The notes under the pieces: model-generated
Told to the model about the DNA's origin: nothing
Databases searched by the model: none
What the model saw: only the letters and a program-made list of their open reading frames with translations
Translations under genes and position numbers: made by a program
Source: Chlorella sorokiniana
Lineage: Eukaryota; Chlorophyta; Trebouxiophyceae; Chlorellales; Chlorellaceae
Direction: 5' to 3'
Length of the DNA: 64,000 nt
Assembly (NCBI GenBank): GCA_025917655.1
Contig: CP084612.1
Location: forward strand, 1,178,001-1,242,000
Part shown: in pieces, positions 42,901 to 54,234 of the stretch
Layout of the letters: every line of letters begins with the position of its first letter
Position numbering within the stretch: position 1 is the stretch's first letter

Positions 42901-43089
42901 TGCTGGCCTCTAGGCCCCCACCGAAGCTGGCGACGGTGATCAGCGACTGTTAAAGCACACGCATCGGAAAAGAAGCAAAACGTTGAATGCCGGCCTACAC
43001 GTGGACGAGACTGACTTTCGTTCACATGCGCATGCGCACCGTAGCCTAAACGCTGTTTCTGTATCCGTGCAGCCTCCGACACAGCGACA
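42901..43089. promoter_or_regulatory. Compact divergent promoter (189 bp)
   Basis: The only DNA between the transporter start codon (minus) and the start codon at 43090 (plus), so the two genes must share promoter elements. Confidence 0.55.
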
Positions 43090-43927
43090 ATGACCGCTAT
43101 TGCTCTGAAGACCACCGCCAGCCTTGCCCGGCTGCAGACGCGGCCTCGGAACCACTGCCAGCCCCGCAAATCGGCCCTGAGAGTGAACTGCAACACTCTG
43201 TGGTATTTGGCCCCAGGTGCGAGCGCCGCGCGTGCTCCAGCCCAAGGTACCGCCAGAAACGCGCTGGCCCGCCACCGGCTCACCCTGCTGCCCACCCTCA
43301 CCCCCTGCTGGCGCCCCGCAGACCCAAAGTGGTGCAGCAAGGCGGAGAACCAGGCGCTGTGCAAGAAGATGGGCCAGGTGGACCTGACTGGCGCCTTTGG
43401 CAGCAAGCGCCTCGCCAGCTCCTGCTCCGTCGCCAGCGGCGACTACCAGAGCCAGGAGGCCCAAGACCTGTGCATCCTGGACCACGGCGGCATCCACCTG
43501 GTCTTCGAGGCGGAGGGGGAGTCCGCAGCATGCGACTCCCCCAGCGCCCTCTTCGTCACGGTGCGGCGTGGCGGGGGCGGGGGCGGCGGGGTGCACGCGC
43601 GCGTCTTGACGTGTGGCGTGCATTCCGAGGGTGCGCCAGCGAGGCAGGCGCCGCTGCCCCCTTGCAGGACGTGGACAGCAAGTGCGACGTGCTGCTGGAT
43701 GGGCAGCCGCTGCAGAAGGGGCAGCGTGCTGTGGTCAAGCCTGGCGCTGTGATCGCCATGGGCCAGGTGGGCTGTGTGGCTGCGCGGGCCGGCCACGGGG
43801 GTGCCATCAACGCCTGACGCTCTCCTCTCAGTGCCGGCCTGCCTCACACTATGCCAACAAACCGCCGCCGGCGCTGCTGCAGGAGGCTCACTACCAGGTG
43901 CACAGGAACGTGTTTGCCCACGCTTAG
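43090..43927 (+). CDS. Plastid-targeted FHA-like conserved protein
   Basis: Four exons in perfect phase: 43090-43216, 43322-43560, 43668-43766 and 43832-43927, giving 186 residues. The N-terminus MTAIALKTTASLARLQTRPR is a typical transit peptide. The mature part begins DPKWCSKAENQALCKKMG, then VDLTGAFGSKRL. The section with HGGIHLVFEAEGE, CDVLLDGQPLQKGQRAVVKP and GAVIAMG has the spacing of an FHA/SMAD-type beta-sandwich (a strand, a gap where the modified residue would be read, then the G-x-x-I-x-x-G turn). It ends HYQVHRNVFAHA. Exact role unknown. TGTAA lies 92 nt after the stop. Confidence 0.75.
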
Positions 43928-44018
43928 GCTACCGGTGGCTCTGTCATCCAAACCTGCGGCTCATGCTCTTGCCAGCCAAACCTCCAAGGAGATCCATCTC
44001 CTTATGCAGAAGCACCTC

Positions 44019-44023
44019 TGTAA
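44019..44023 (+). terminator. Poly(A) signal TGTAA for the FHA-like gene
   Basis: TGTAA 92 nt after the stop at 43927. Confidence 0.55.
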
Positions 44024-44263
44024 GCTGAGAGCGATTGAGTTCTTTTTAAGTTGTTCTTTTTGTATCATGCCATGCCAGCGTACGAGTGTCAACAACTAGC
44101 TGTGTATCAATTGAAGGTCATGGATGGGAGGTTCAAGTCAACATGTTGAATTGGTCAACTGCCTGGAACCACAACTAAGTCCTTGCCGCACGTCCTGCTC
44201 CTGCTTGCTGGCCATGAAGCGGGTGGACGCATCAGCAGAGGCTGGCAAGCGCTTTGCAGCTGC

Positions 44264-46347
44264 CTACTCTGTTTTAAGGCCGCGGCGAGCGGCGACGGCC
44301 GCCACCCGGGCGGGCCGCAGCCTGGACACGCCGCCCGCCACGCCGCTCTTGATCACACGAGCAGCCCGCTGCAGCAGGCCGGCGCTGCCGGGCGCGACGG
44401 CCGCTGCCGCCGCATCGTGGCCGCCCTTGCCTGCGGTGCCTCCCAGCACCAGCCCACGCCTGGCAGCGGCGCCGGGCTCGGCTTTCTGCGGCGAGCGGTT
44501 GGCGGCCTTGAGGGGGATGCCCGCTTGCGCACGCCGCCCTTCTGCGGGCTGCTCAGCCGGGCAGCAGGCTTGGCTGGCGAGGCAGGGGCTGCGGGGCGGG
44601 AGGCGCTGCGGGTGCTGGCCACAGGCACCGGCTGTGGTCCTGCCTGATCCGCGCCAGCTGCCACGCCCGCTGGTGGCGCAGGTCCCGCCGCCGCCTGCTC
44701 TGCCTGCGAGGCCTGAACATCTGCCGTCGCGCCCCCATAGCCGCCGCCGTACGTCGGCTAGCACGCTGCTCCCTGGCACGGCGCTGCTGCAGCTGGCGGG
44801 CCGCCGCCTCACGCTCCTCCTCCGCAGCCTGCTGCTTGGCAGAGGGCCTGCGCTGGCGCCGCCCGTAGCTTGCCGCAACGGGCTCGACGCCTGCCGGCGG
44901 CGCCGTGCCCGCTGCCAGCCGGCTCTGCGCCGTCTCGCCCTCCACCTCGGCGGCGGCGGCCACGGCACCGGTGGAGATGGCGGCGCAGGCGCCCTCGCCG
45001 CCCTGCCCGGGCGTCTGCACGCTCTGCAGGCCGCCCTGCTCGGCAGCCAGCGGGGACGGCAGCGCCGCAGGCAGCGCTGCCCTGTTGAAGACGTACGCAG
45101 TGAAGCTGCGGCCGCTGCCTGCAGGGCGGGGTGCCCGGGGGAGCTTGCAGCGACAACATAAAGCTCGCTACGCTTTCCCCCTGCTCTGCTCCGCGGCCAG
45201 GGCACGCCAGCATGGACAGCATGCAGCGACCGGGCAGGCAGAGGCCTGCCCCCAGCCCTCTTCTCCCCTCAGCCTCACCAGACATGCTGACCGGGAAGGA
45301 GGCCACCAGTTGCAGCTCCCCGAACCCCAGGTCCTCCATGTAGGCCAGGGGGCAGGTGCGCACCGCGCGCTGCACCACCGCCACGGCGCGCAGGCTGCGC
45401 GACGCCGCAAACAGGCGGCCAAAGGCGGCCTTGCCCTCCAGCGGGACGCCCTCCCAAAAGAGTAGGCATGGGTGCAGGGGTCCAGGGAGCGCACCTGCCG
45501 CAGGAACGGGGGCGAGCAGGGAACAGGTGGAGGCAGGATGCCGGCAGGGAAACAGATGCGGAGTGGGGTGCCAGCAGGGAGCAGGTGGAGGCAGCAGGGT
45601 GCACGGGACTGGCTGGCTGGCAGCGGCGGTGCGACCGGCAGCAGAGCACCACGGCACTGCAAAGCCGCTGCCTGCGCCGAAACCCACCTTCTCTATGGCC
45701 GAGCACTCGACTGGGGGCGGCACAAGCGCGTCGCCGGCCGCGCCCGCCGCCGCAGCTCCGCCACCGCCTGGCGCAGGAAGGCGGCGGCCTTGTCGCACTT
45801 GATGCGGTCGATCTCGATGCCGCGGGCGCCCGCGATGCCCGGCTCCAGCAGCGCGTGCATGAGGGGCCTGCAGGGAACCAGCCTGGTGTTGGCCGACGCT
45901 GCAAGCCAGGCCCACGGGCTCCCTCCTGCGCTCGGCAGCGGCTGCTGCAGCGGGCGGCAGCCCGAGGCTCACCTCCCGAGGCCGGCGCCGATGTCGACGA
46001 GCACGCTGCTGGCGTCCAGGCCGCACTTGTCCCGCATGCAGCCCAGCACCTTGTCCATGCCGCTCTTCTTGATGGAGCCGTACAGGCCCTCCACCCCCTC
46101 GCCGCCCCCAGCTTGTTCTGCGCAGACACGCGGCAGAAAGGCGGGGGCGCCGACATCGGTCGCTCGCCATGGCAGTCCGTACCGCCCAAGCTGCAAAAAC
46201 AGCGCACTGCCGGCAGCTTGTGTGTCGAGCAGATACAGCGCAGAACAAGCTCACCTCGATGCTCTGCATCACAGAGTACAGGGCCTTGAGGCGTGCCTCT
46301 GCCGACAGCGGCGCTGCCGCCCCGTCGGTCCCCGCTGCAGCCGTCAT
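44264..46347 (-). CDS. SAM-dependent methyltransferase, DOT1-like
   Basis: Start MTAAAGTDGAAAPLSAEARL at 46347. The second exon carries YGSIKKSGMDKVLGCMRDK and then the SAM-binding strand SVLVDIGAGLGRP. Motif II appears as GARGIEIDRIKCDKA. A later exon gives THAYSFWEGVPLEGKAAFGR and RSLRAVAVVQRAVR, which resembles the DOT1 post-motif region where an acidic loop and a strand follow. GRSFTAYVFNRAALP ends the catalytic part. The C-terminus is a long, strongly basic, low-complexity tail (KQQAAEEEREAAARQLQQRR, then Arg-rich), which would suit nucleosome binding. The tail frame and therefore the stop at 44264 are less certain. Single-base corrections seem needed near 46105, 45745 and 45457. Other class I methyltransferases cannot be excluded. 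Confidence 0.62.
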
Positions 46348-46510
46348 CTGCCCTTTCGTGGCGATCCAACGTTTTCAACCCAGGGCACAGAGTTACGGCT
46401 TATTGACTACTGGGACAACCGCAGCTAGGAGCCCAGGAGCAGCGTGGGCTGCGGTGGAGCCAACGGCTTGCAGTTGAACTGGGTGCTCAGCTGGGTTACA
46501 GAGTAACAGC
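46348..46510. promoter_or_regulatory. Compact divergent promoter (163 bp)
   Basis: Lies between the methyltransferase start (minus) and the first plausible start of the next gene at 46511 (plus). If that gene begins further right, the region is larger. Confidence 0.35.
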
Positions 46511-49139
46511 ATGCATGTACGGCTGCATCTGAGTGCAATGGATGCTAAAGGACTGCAGGCATTCAAAGCACCAGTGTCGGCAGGCATTTCACGGGCCGGC
46601 GTGGCGAGCGAATCAAAGTTGAAGGAGGAATTGCGCCGTGCTGCTTCCGCGTTGAATACCGATCCTGAGCAGCTGCCCCAGAGCGCCAAGCTGGTCTCGA
46701 CGCTTCAATTGCAGGGTCCCCACCCCGGCACTTTTCTGACGCGAAGCAGCTGGCCTTCTGAGCCAGATGAGGCTCTGTGAGATGTCAGCGCGATCTTTGA
46801 GCCGGCACGAGTCTCGGGTGGTGCTTGCAGCCAGGCAGGATGACCGGCCCAGGCGCAGGAGCGGCGGCGAAGCGCCGCCCGGCACTTCACCCCGCCGGGG
46901 CGCCTGTTGAAGACGGGTCCAGCGCAGGTGACGGCCACCGCGCGTGAGATACGCATGCTGGCTTTCGCACGCCACGCTCTGGCAGGTTGCCAGGAAGCTG
47001 CGCCCGGATGCCGCTCAGCCCGCGCTCCCCGCCCTCCCCCGGCTGGCGAGCAGGGCTCCCGCCGCGACACCGTCTACACGCTGCGCCTGTCCACGGGCAC
47101 CGCCCGCGGCGGCGCGCTGACCGACCCCGCCGCCGGTGTGCTGGTGTGCCTGGTGGGGGCGACGGCTCGCGCTGCTGCACCGCGTGCAGCGCGTGAACGA
47201 CCCGGAGCTGACGGAGCGCGAGGTGCGCGACATCTGCGCCTCCATAGACGAGCGCGAGGCGGGCGTGAGCTGCGCCGTGGCGCTGCACGCGGCGGCGCGC
47301 CAGCGGCAGAGCGGCGCCGGCCCGCGCCTGCGCTTCCAGGTGAGGATGGGGGAGGGCCCCCACTGGAACAGCGCGCGCCTCACGCTGCTCTGCCTGCTGT
47401 GCGGCCGATCCATCCCTGCCGCAGCCGGCCATGCCAGCCGGCAGGCGCGCAGATGAGTGCAGGGGTGCCTGCCTGTGGCCGCCGGAGATCCCTCCCCACT
47501 CCCCCACCCCCACCCCCTGCCGCCGCTCCCCAGGAGGGCGCCGTGGACGAGGTGTCCTTCTGCGCCCCGAGCTGGGCCCCCTGGCGGCGCTGCTGGTGGG
47601 CCCGAGTGCGGCCGCTGGCTGTGCGAGGAGGTGGATGTGTCGTCGTCGCGCACAGGGCACACCGACAGGCGAGGGGGTGGGGGCCGGGGGCGAGGGCGGT
47701 GGCGCCGTGCCTCACAGGCGGCAGCGCTGAAGCAGCTGGTTGCACGCCACTGGGGAGTGTTGCAGAGGTGTCACCAGGGCAGCAGACCGGTTGCAGTGCC
47801 AGCAGGCGGCTCTGCATGCTTGGGGGTGGCTTGCCTCGCCGCTGGGGCGCTACTGTTTGCTTTCCGCGACCCGCCTGGGCTTGGGTGGCACCCAAAGGGA
47901 GCATTGGAATCCCACCGCTTCCTTCAACCGCCCCCTCCTTGGCTGGGCTGCCACGCAAGCGAGGATTACCAACCCGTCGCTCCCCTTCAAGCCCCCCCAT
48001 TCCCCCTGCCCCCTGCCAAACGCAGGTTTGTGTGCCGTGAGTCGCTGGGCGAGGGCGGTACGGCGGCGGCGTACCTGCGCCCCGTGCCGCGGGACGCCGT
48101 CGTCTACGGCTCGGGCGACGCCGCCCGCGCGCTCAGCCGGGAGCAGGCGGCGGCGCTGCACGCCGCGGGCATGGCGGGCTACGCGTCGTTCAAGGGCCAG
48201 CTGGTGGCGGCCACCGCGGTGCTGGTGGCGGTGGGGTCGGGGCTGGCGTACGCGCGGGGGGCGCGACCTGGCGCTGCCCTTTGCGCTGGGCGGCGCCGGC
48301 GGCATGATGTACCAGTACATGCTGCAGGTGGGGGCTCTGCCGCTTCCCGCTGTGCGTGTGCTGCTTGCGCAGCTGCTGCCGCTCCCGAGGGGCTGCTTGC
48401 TGTGCTGGGTGGGCGGGCTGCCCAGGGGCCTGGAGGCATTGTGCAGCTGCCTGGTTGCGCCCGCGCCTGCTCTCTGGGTCCGAGCCGCATGCATCCTTTC
48501 GTCGCCCCTGCACCGCCTCTCCATCCCCGCGCTCAGCATCGTGGCACCCCTCGCCGCACCCTTGCCCGCGCAGGTCGCCGCCGACGCGGTGGGCGCCAGC
48601 AGCAGCCCCTACGCTCGGGAGCAGGGCGAGTGGGCTGCGCGCGGCCAGGCGCTGCGGCTGGCCCTGGCCAACCCCGCTGCGCGGCTGCTGGCCACCGCTG
48701 CTGTGCTGTCGGGCGTGCTGGCGGTGACTCATGCCGCCACGCACGCCAGCGGCGGCGAGACGGTGAGGAGCGGCGGGTGCTGGACGCCAGGCCTGGCTTC
48801 TGCTGCTGTTTTGCTCGATTTTGGCAAGCCGCGTATGCACGCCGTCGCCAAGTTACTTTTGTCATGCGGCGCAGCTTGGGTACGCGGCTGCTTAATGCAC
48901 AGACCCCTCCGTTGCTTACCTCCTTCTCCCCTTGCCCCGTTTCACCGTCCCGGCTGCAGTCCTCCTCTGCGTCGCTGTTTCAGGTGCAGCAGATTGCGGC
49001 GTCGCTGGTTGGCTTCCTCTGCTACAAGGCAGCGCTGGTGGGGGTGGCGGTGCTGCCGCCGCCCGAAGACGGCGCGCTCTCCAGCGTGCTGAGCGGCGAG
49101 GCCAGCGGCGGGGGCGAGGACGAGCAGCGGGGCTTCTGA
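46511..49139 (+). CDS. PLAT/LH2-type plastid membrane protein (plant DUF7755-like)
   Basis: Core exons start about 47050: DTVYTLRLSTGTARGGAL and VLVCLVG begin a PLAT-like beta-sandwich. LHRVQRVNDPELTEREVRD and DEVSFCAPELGPLAALLVG continue it. The exon from about 48026 reads RFVCRESLGEGGTAAAYLRP, VVYGSGDAARALSREQ, then membrane segments GQLVAATAVLVAVGSGLAYA, LALPFALGGAGGMMYQYML, LATAAVLSGVLAVTHAA and ASLVGFLCYKAALVGVAVLP. The stop is at 49139. Plants have plastid proteins with this order of PLAT-like fold followed by helices, without known function. The 5' end is weak: the frame MHVRLHLSAMDAKGLQAF (46511-46780) could be the first exon or a separate short gene. At least four positions (near 47155, 47170, 47565, 47601) need one extra base. 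Confidence 0.62.
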
Positions 49140-49454
49140 GCGCCCGAGAGCGAAGAGAGGGGGATAGATGCAGGCTGGCCCGCCGGGGTGCCTGCTGTGT
49201 CCACTAGGCCGACGGCAGATCGCAGAAGCACAAGATGCCTGAACTGCTCCCGAAACAAAACGTCCCGCGGCGCGTACCGCCGATCTGATTTTGATGGTTT
49301 GTACTCTCTGATGCCAGACTGACTCTTTTCCCCGCCCAACCTGCCGCCCGCTTCGACACCTGGGGGTGCGGCTGGGCTGCCAGACAGCTTCTGCGTGCTG
49401 CCTAATTTTCGCTCTGCGATGCAAGTGTCCACCGGCCACCTTCGTCTGATATTC

Positions 49455-49459
49455 TTACA
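49455..49459 (-). terminator. Candidate poly(A) signal TGTAA for the DeSI gene
   Basis: TTACA on the plus strand, about 235 nt past the stop at 49691. Confidence 0.45.
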
Positions 49460-49690
49460 CCAACTGGCAGCCTATTGTACATTGCTGCGGATCCTGTGAC
49501 AATGCCTGAAATTTCTGTGCAGTGCAACTTTGGTAAGAGGATTGTGAGACCAGTGCAGCTGGCTTGAATGTCAATGACGAACTGGGCTTCCAGCATGGTC
49601 TGGACAGCAGAGGCCTATGGTACAAGGGGCTGGGGCCAGCCGGAAGCGGAACACACAAGTCGGTCAACGGAGGAGCAAGCGGCGGCACGG

Positions 49691-50931
49691 TCACTGCGCC
49701 CCCGCCGGCTGCCGCCGCTGCATGTCCAGGGAGCGCTGTGCCGCCACAGACTCCAGCGCCAGCGCCTGCGCCTCGTGCGCCGCCATGCCGCCGACAGCCA
49801 TGATGCGCTCAAACTCCGCCCTGACGGCCAGCTCCAGCTCCAGCCTTCCGTTGTCATCGGCGCGGGCAGGCGCGGCGGCCTGCCCTGGGCCTGCAGCCGC
49901 CCTCTCCTCTGCCTGCCCCGTCAGGCCGCGCAGGCGCTGCTGCGCATCCCGCATCATGCCCTCGGCCACGGCCGCCTCCAGCTCCACCTCTGCCGCGTGC
50001 AGGCCGGGCCCTCCTGCAGCACCAGCGGGCTGCCCAGCTGCTGCTGCCGCGGCTGGGCCCGCGTCGGCTGTCGGACGGATCGCTGTGGAGCGCATGCCCC
50101 GCATCTGCCTCTCCATGTCATGCAGCATCGGCGCAATCATCTGGCCAAACGGGGTGGAAAGCACCTCGTCCGGCATGCCTGCGCAGGGGCGGAGCGGCGC
50201 TTGAGCATGCTGATGCCTCGCAGCATCCAAGCGCATCCTAGGCGCAGGCAGTGGCGACTGGCGGATGGTGCCATTTCGCCCTGACCGCCCAGCCAAGCAG
50301 GCCAGACCTGTGATGTGCTGCGGGATGCCGACACCGCACAGCAGCTGCGCCAGCTCATCAGAGAAGTTGTTGCAGTTGTTGCGGAACAGGTTGTAGCTTT
50401 CGGCGGTGTACCGCTCTGCCAGGTCAGCCAGCAGCTCGTCCCGCACCTCCCTCGGGATCTGGGTGCGGCTGCAGTGTGGGATAGGGGGCAGGCGCAGGTG
50501 AGGGAGCATGACGCAGGAGGCAACAGCCCAGCATGGCGCCCAGCAGGGGAGCCCGCCAGCCCCGCCACCACGCCGCTCACCCGAGCTCCAAAACCTGCAT
50601 GGGCTGCCCCAGGGGCGTGCGCCCTGCTGGCGCCACGTTGACGCCGCTGCCGAAGAAGTACTCCATGCCGCCCACGACGATGGCGGTGTGGTAAACGGCA
50701 TCCAGCTGCGGGGGCAGGACGGGGAGGGGAGTTGAGTTGCCGAGGCGACGCCATGCGAGGGCTGTGATCTAACGCCTCCGTGGGCCTTCCTGCAGCTTGA
50801 CATCGGCCCACCTGTCGACCCAGCAGCACCGGACTAAGGCTGCGTGCCAGCCCGCCGCTCAGGTCGTACACATACAGCTGCACCAGCTCGCCAGCGGCGG
50901 CCTGCTCGTCTGCAGCCCCGCCTGTCGCCAT
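49691..50931 (-). CDS. DeSI-type PPPDE peptidase (deSUMOylase-like)
   Basis: Start MATGGAADEQAAAGELVQLY at 50931; four exons end at 49691. The PPPDE fold is plain: LYVYDLSGGLARSLSP, then AVYHTAIVVGGMEYFFGSG with the catalytic His, and YNLFRNNCNNFSDELAQLL with the catalytic Cys in NNCNNF. ALCGVGIPQHIT and GMPDEVLSTPFGQMIAPML follow, as in DeSI-1. The C-terminal third is Ala/Glu/Gln-rich and helical (ELELAVRAEFERIMAVGG), longer than in animal DeSI-1, and may be a coiled coil. The family removes SUMO or ubiquitin-like modifiers or acts as a deacylase. All junctions are in phase with no frame correction. Confidence 0.88.
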
Positions 50932-51486
50932 ACCGCCAGCAAACCGCCTCTGTGTCGAGCGAGCTACTCACAGGCGTCAGAACGTATGTAACAGCCACCT
51001 GAAGCAGCAGAAAAGCCGCAGAAAGTTCCTGAAGCCGGAGAGATCGGCAGCGATCAGAGCGCACAAGACGCCTGAAAGGGCTGAATATAACCGTGACGTG
51101 ACAGGTGACACGGCACTAGAAGAGCCATTGAGGGATGATGAAACTGGGGAGCTTGTCGCCACTTGGCGGCGCCAGGCTGGCCGGCGACCCTCACTTCGAT
51201 TGGGCCACGCAACCCTTTCAAAGATACATTTCCCAAAATCAGCATTGCTTCTTGGCTAAATTGCAGTCCGTCTCGACACACAAGGGTGCACCTTGGGAAC
51301 CGAAGTGCTTGGCCCACCGACAGGCCCCAAAACTCTTCAGTCTTCTCTATGATACAAGGAAACGCTGTGGAGGCGGTGAGAATAGCCGTCGAAACCAAGG
51401 TGCGTATCAAACAGAAGACGTCCGTTCAGTTTCATCTGCCGACCCGGAGAGCAAGTTTTTAGTGCAATACTACCTATGTTGTGGGA
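50932..51486. promoter_or_regulatory. Divergent promoter region, DeSI and 94-residue protein
   Basis: 555 bp between head-to-head starts. No coding exon could be supported in it. Confidence 0.4.
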
Positions 51487-51945
51487 ATGGAAGCGTCCGA
51501 GCCGCCCTTGCAATCGGTCTGACGACGGCCTTGCACTGTGCCTGGGCAACGCCTGCAGCACAACTTGCAACCTTTGCTTCTGGCTGCAGGATCGCATTGC
51601 ACAGCACAGGTGTAAGCATGACACGTTCGAGCACCACGTGAAGGAGGCGCCCATCACAGAGGCGGTGGCTGAGCTCACTGGAGTGCGGGCCGAGTTCGAC
51701 ACCGAGAAGGCCCCCAACCCTGCTCACCTCCACGCCGCCCTGGATGTCAAGGCACGCAGGCATAAGCTTGTTCAATGCTGCTGCTTCGAATATAGGAGCA
51801 ATTGTTGCACTGTTACCATCACAACATGCCTGGATGACCTGGCTGGGTGCAGGACCGCCTCGCGGCATACGGCATGAGGCTGCCAGAGGAGGAGGCGCTG
51901 TGGCGGGAGGAGCTGGATGAGGCCGTGGGGGAGCTAGTGGGCTAG
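51487..51945 (+). CDS. Small conserved-looking protein, 94 residues, unknown
   Basis: Three exons (51487-51516, 51590-51751, 51853-51945) are all phase 0. They encode MEASEPPLQS, then an Arg/Lys/Glu-rich segment with CKHDTFEHHVKEAPITEAV and RAEFDTEKAPNPAHLHAALD, then DRLAAYGMRLPEEEALWREE and ELDEAVGELVG. It is predicted to be almost wholly alpha-helical, soluble and acidic at the C-terminus, like small complex-assembly factors. I cannot assign a family. Intron 2 would use a GC donor (AAG/GCACGC), because only that keeps the phase. It is easily missed because no exon is longer than 162 nt. Confidence 0.55.
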
Positions 51946-52330
51946 AAAAGCTGGACGCTGGTTCCTACGCAAGCCAGGGTACTCAGTGCGAGCGCCTTCC
52001 AGTTTGCTGATTACACTTTGGAGAGCGTGTTTTGCCAGCCCCCAAGCCCTTTTCCTGCTTTGCAACCGTGAGCCCCACTTTTCATAGTTTCAATGCCACA
52101 TGTCACTGTCATTCTATGAGCATGGCGACCTTTGCTTATCTTACAATCATATGATAAACTCGCCTAATTATCAATGAAAGAGTTGCTGTTGACCGCTGCT
52201 GCTGCATGAGCGGAGTCCTGTAGGTGCGGAATTGATGCAATGCCGAGCTGTACAAGTGCATACATGTCGTTCATGCTTGCCACATTGGCAGGGTGGTACG
52301 CGCAGAACAGGCAGGGAAAATTGTTCGCAG
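51946..52330. other. Convergent intergenic, AT-richer than its surroundings
   Basis: No coding exon. The part 52080-52190 is clearly richer in A and T. TTACA at 52141-52145 gives a minus-strand TGTAA about 190 nt past the stop of the Gln-rich gene. Confidence 0.5.
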
Positions 52331-53716
52331 CTAGCTGTTGCTGCTGCTGCGCTTGCTGAATGCGCCCAGGCTCCCGACAGGGCCAGACAGACCTCCCAGA
52401 CGCTGGCTGCTGCGCTTGCTGCTGCCGGCGCTGCTCTGCTGCTGTTGCTGCTGGATGGATGCGGCCATGTCTGCTTGCGAGCGCTTGCGGCTAAATCCTC
52501 CAGCGGGTGGGGGCAGCATAGCGCCCGCTGCCACCCTCGGCAGCATGCTCACATCTGCCGCCTGGTCCTGCCTGCAACCCTGCGCACATGCACCGCTGGC
52601 CGCCAGCCCGCCCTCCACGGCTGGCGGCGCCCCAGTCAGCGGCTGCTGACCAGCGGGCGGCTGCTTGGCGCGCGCTTTGCTCGAGGGCTCCCCTCCAAGT
52701 GCGCTACTGCTACCAGCCGCCGAGCCCTCTGCTGCGCTGGGTTTAGCCGCCGGGGCCACGATGCCGCCTGGCACCCTGCCGTTGATCACAATATAGTACT
52801 CGGCCGAGCGGCGGCGCAGCGGCAGCAGCCCCACCCTGCATCGGCAACGAGTGAAACAAGGGGTGAGCCAGTGAGCCGGCTTCTGATGCACTCGGCGCTC
52901 GCATGACTGGAATTAGGCAACAGCACTTGCGCACCTGCGCTTCAGGCGGTCGATGGACGGGCGGCAGTCCTCCCCCAGCTCAGCTTCCACTGCACGCACA
53001 GCGCTGGGGGTCAGGTCGCGGCCCCAGCCCATGCCCGCGCTGCGTCGCTGCCGCGCCAGCTGGCCCTCGTGGTCGGGGTGGCCGTCTGGGGTGGAGAACT
53101 TGTCCGCCCACGGCCCCGGAGCGAAGGAGACCTTGCGTCGAGCGCGCTCCTCGCGCTGGCGCTGCGCCAGCCGCGTGTTGTGCTCGTGCTCGTGCTGCGG
53201 CGGCTCTGGCGTGCTGGTTGCCGAGGCGGGCTGCTGCTCCTGCTGCTGCTGCTGCTGCTCCTGGGAAGAGGAAGGTTGCTGGGTGCTGCCTCTCAGCGCC
53301 TCGTCTGCTGCAGGGGCCCGCTTGCTGGACGGCATATGCAGACTGATCTGGCGTCTTGCGTCAGGTGACGGAGGCTGCTGTTGGTGCTGCTGCTGCCGCT
53401 GCTGCTGTCGTGCAAATGTCTGGGGCGAACGTGGTGCTGGCTGCACTGCGGCAGCTGCCTTTGCTGTGCCCTCGCGCAGCTGCGATTTCGACACTGGTGG
53501 GCATTGATCTCCTGATGCCGCCCCACTGATTGGGATGGTGGGTTTGCAGATCTCTACAATCCCTTTGCTGTGAGCCCGCGTGTGGTGCCTATGGCTGGGC
53601 GGTGCCGCTTGCGTTGCAGCTGCCGCAGGCGCCGCTTGCACTGGAACTCCCGCTGCAGAATCCGTTGCAGCGCATCCAGGTGCAGGAGCGAGTTGTACCG
53701 CGTTCCCCTGGCTCAT
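52331..53716 (-). CDS. Gln/Ser-rich low-complexity protein, unknown
   Basis: Two exons, 52935-53716 and 52331-52835, join through an Arg codon (LKR/RVGLLPLRRR), giving about 428 residues. The start at 53716 (MSQGNAVQLAPAPG) is the first ATG in frame. The first exon has Gln tracts (QQQRQQQHQQQ, EQQQQQQEQQ) and then a structured, charged part: QREERARRKVSFAPGPWADK, MGWGRDLTPSAVRAVEAELG, RPSIDRLKRR. The second exon has AEYYIVINGRVPGG and a Ser/Ala/Gln-rich tail ending FSKRSSSNS. The KVSFAPGPWADKF and EYYIVINGRVPG pieces look conserved, but no domain is recognised. It may be a nuclear or RNA-binding scaffold. No frame correction is needed. Confidence 0.6.
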
Positions 53717-54234
53717 TCTGCGAGCTGGCTCCTGCAGCTTGGCGAGCCACAAGGTTGCAAGTGGCGGCGTTGAGCCTGCATGCGCCAAGTTGGGCTCTCG
53801 TAATATATGCTCTATTCTTTATCTTTGATGTGCGTGTTGCTGCGCAGGCAGGCGGTTTCGGGGCGGAGACAAAAACAAGTCAGCAAGGACGGTTCGGCGT
53901 GTCTGCAGCTTCGATCGCTTGTAAGTGATGTTATGTGAGGATGAAGACGTTAGCATTCCTCCACATGGCATGAATGGCCCGAAATGCCAGCTGGGAAGGG
54001 TCAGCGGTGTGGTGGATGGGCTGCTTCCTTTGATGTGCATTGATCTGACCGCTGCTGGTACTCTTGTATATCGGTGGATGTTCATGGATTGTTGATTCTC
54101 GCGTTTCGGTCCTTAGCCCACACTCCGTCTTGCACGCGCCCAGGTTTGCGGCCCGCGCACAGACAATTCTTTATAGAGTGCCATACTCCACCTTGCGTCC
54201 ACTGCTCGGGTTATCGGCGCAGCCTGAAAGAAGC
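53717..54234. promoter_or_regulatory. Divergent promoter, Gln-rich protein and uL1m
   Basis: 518 bp between two head-to-head starts. Nothing else was recognised. Confidence 0.4.
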
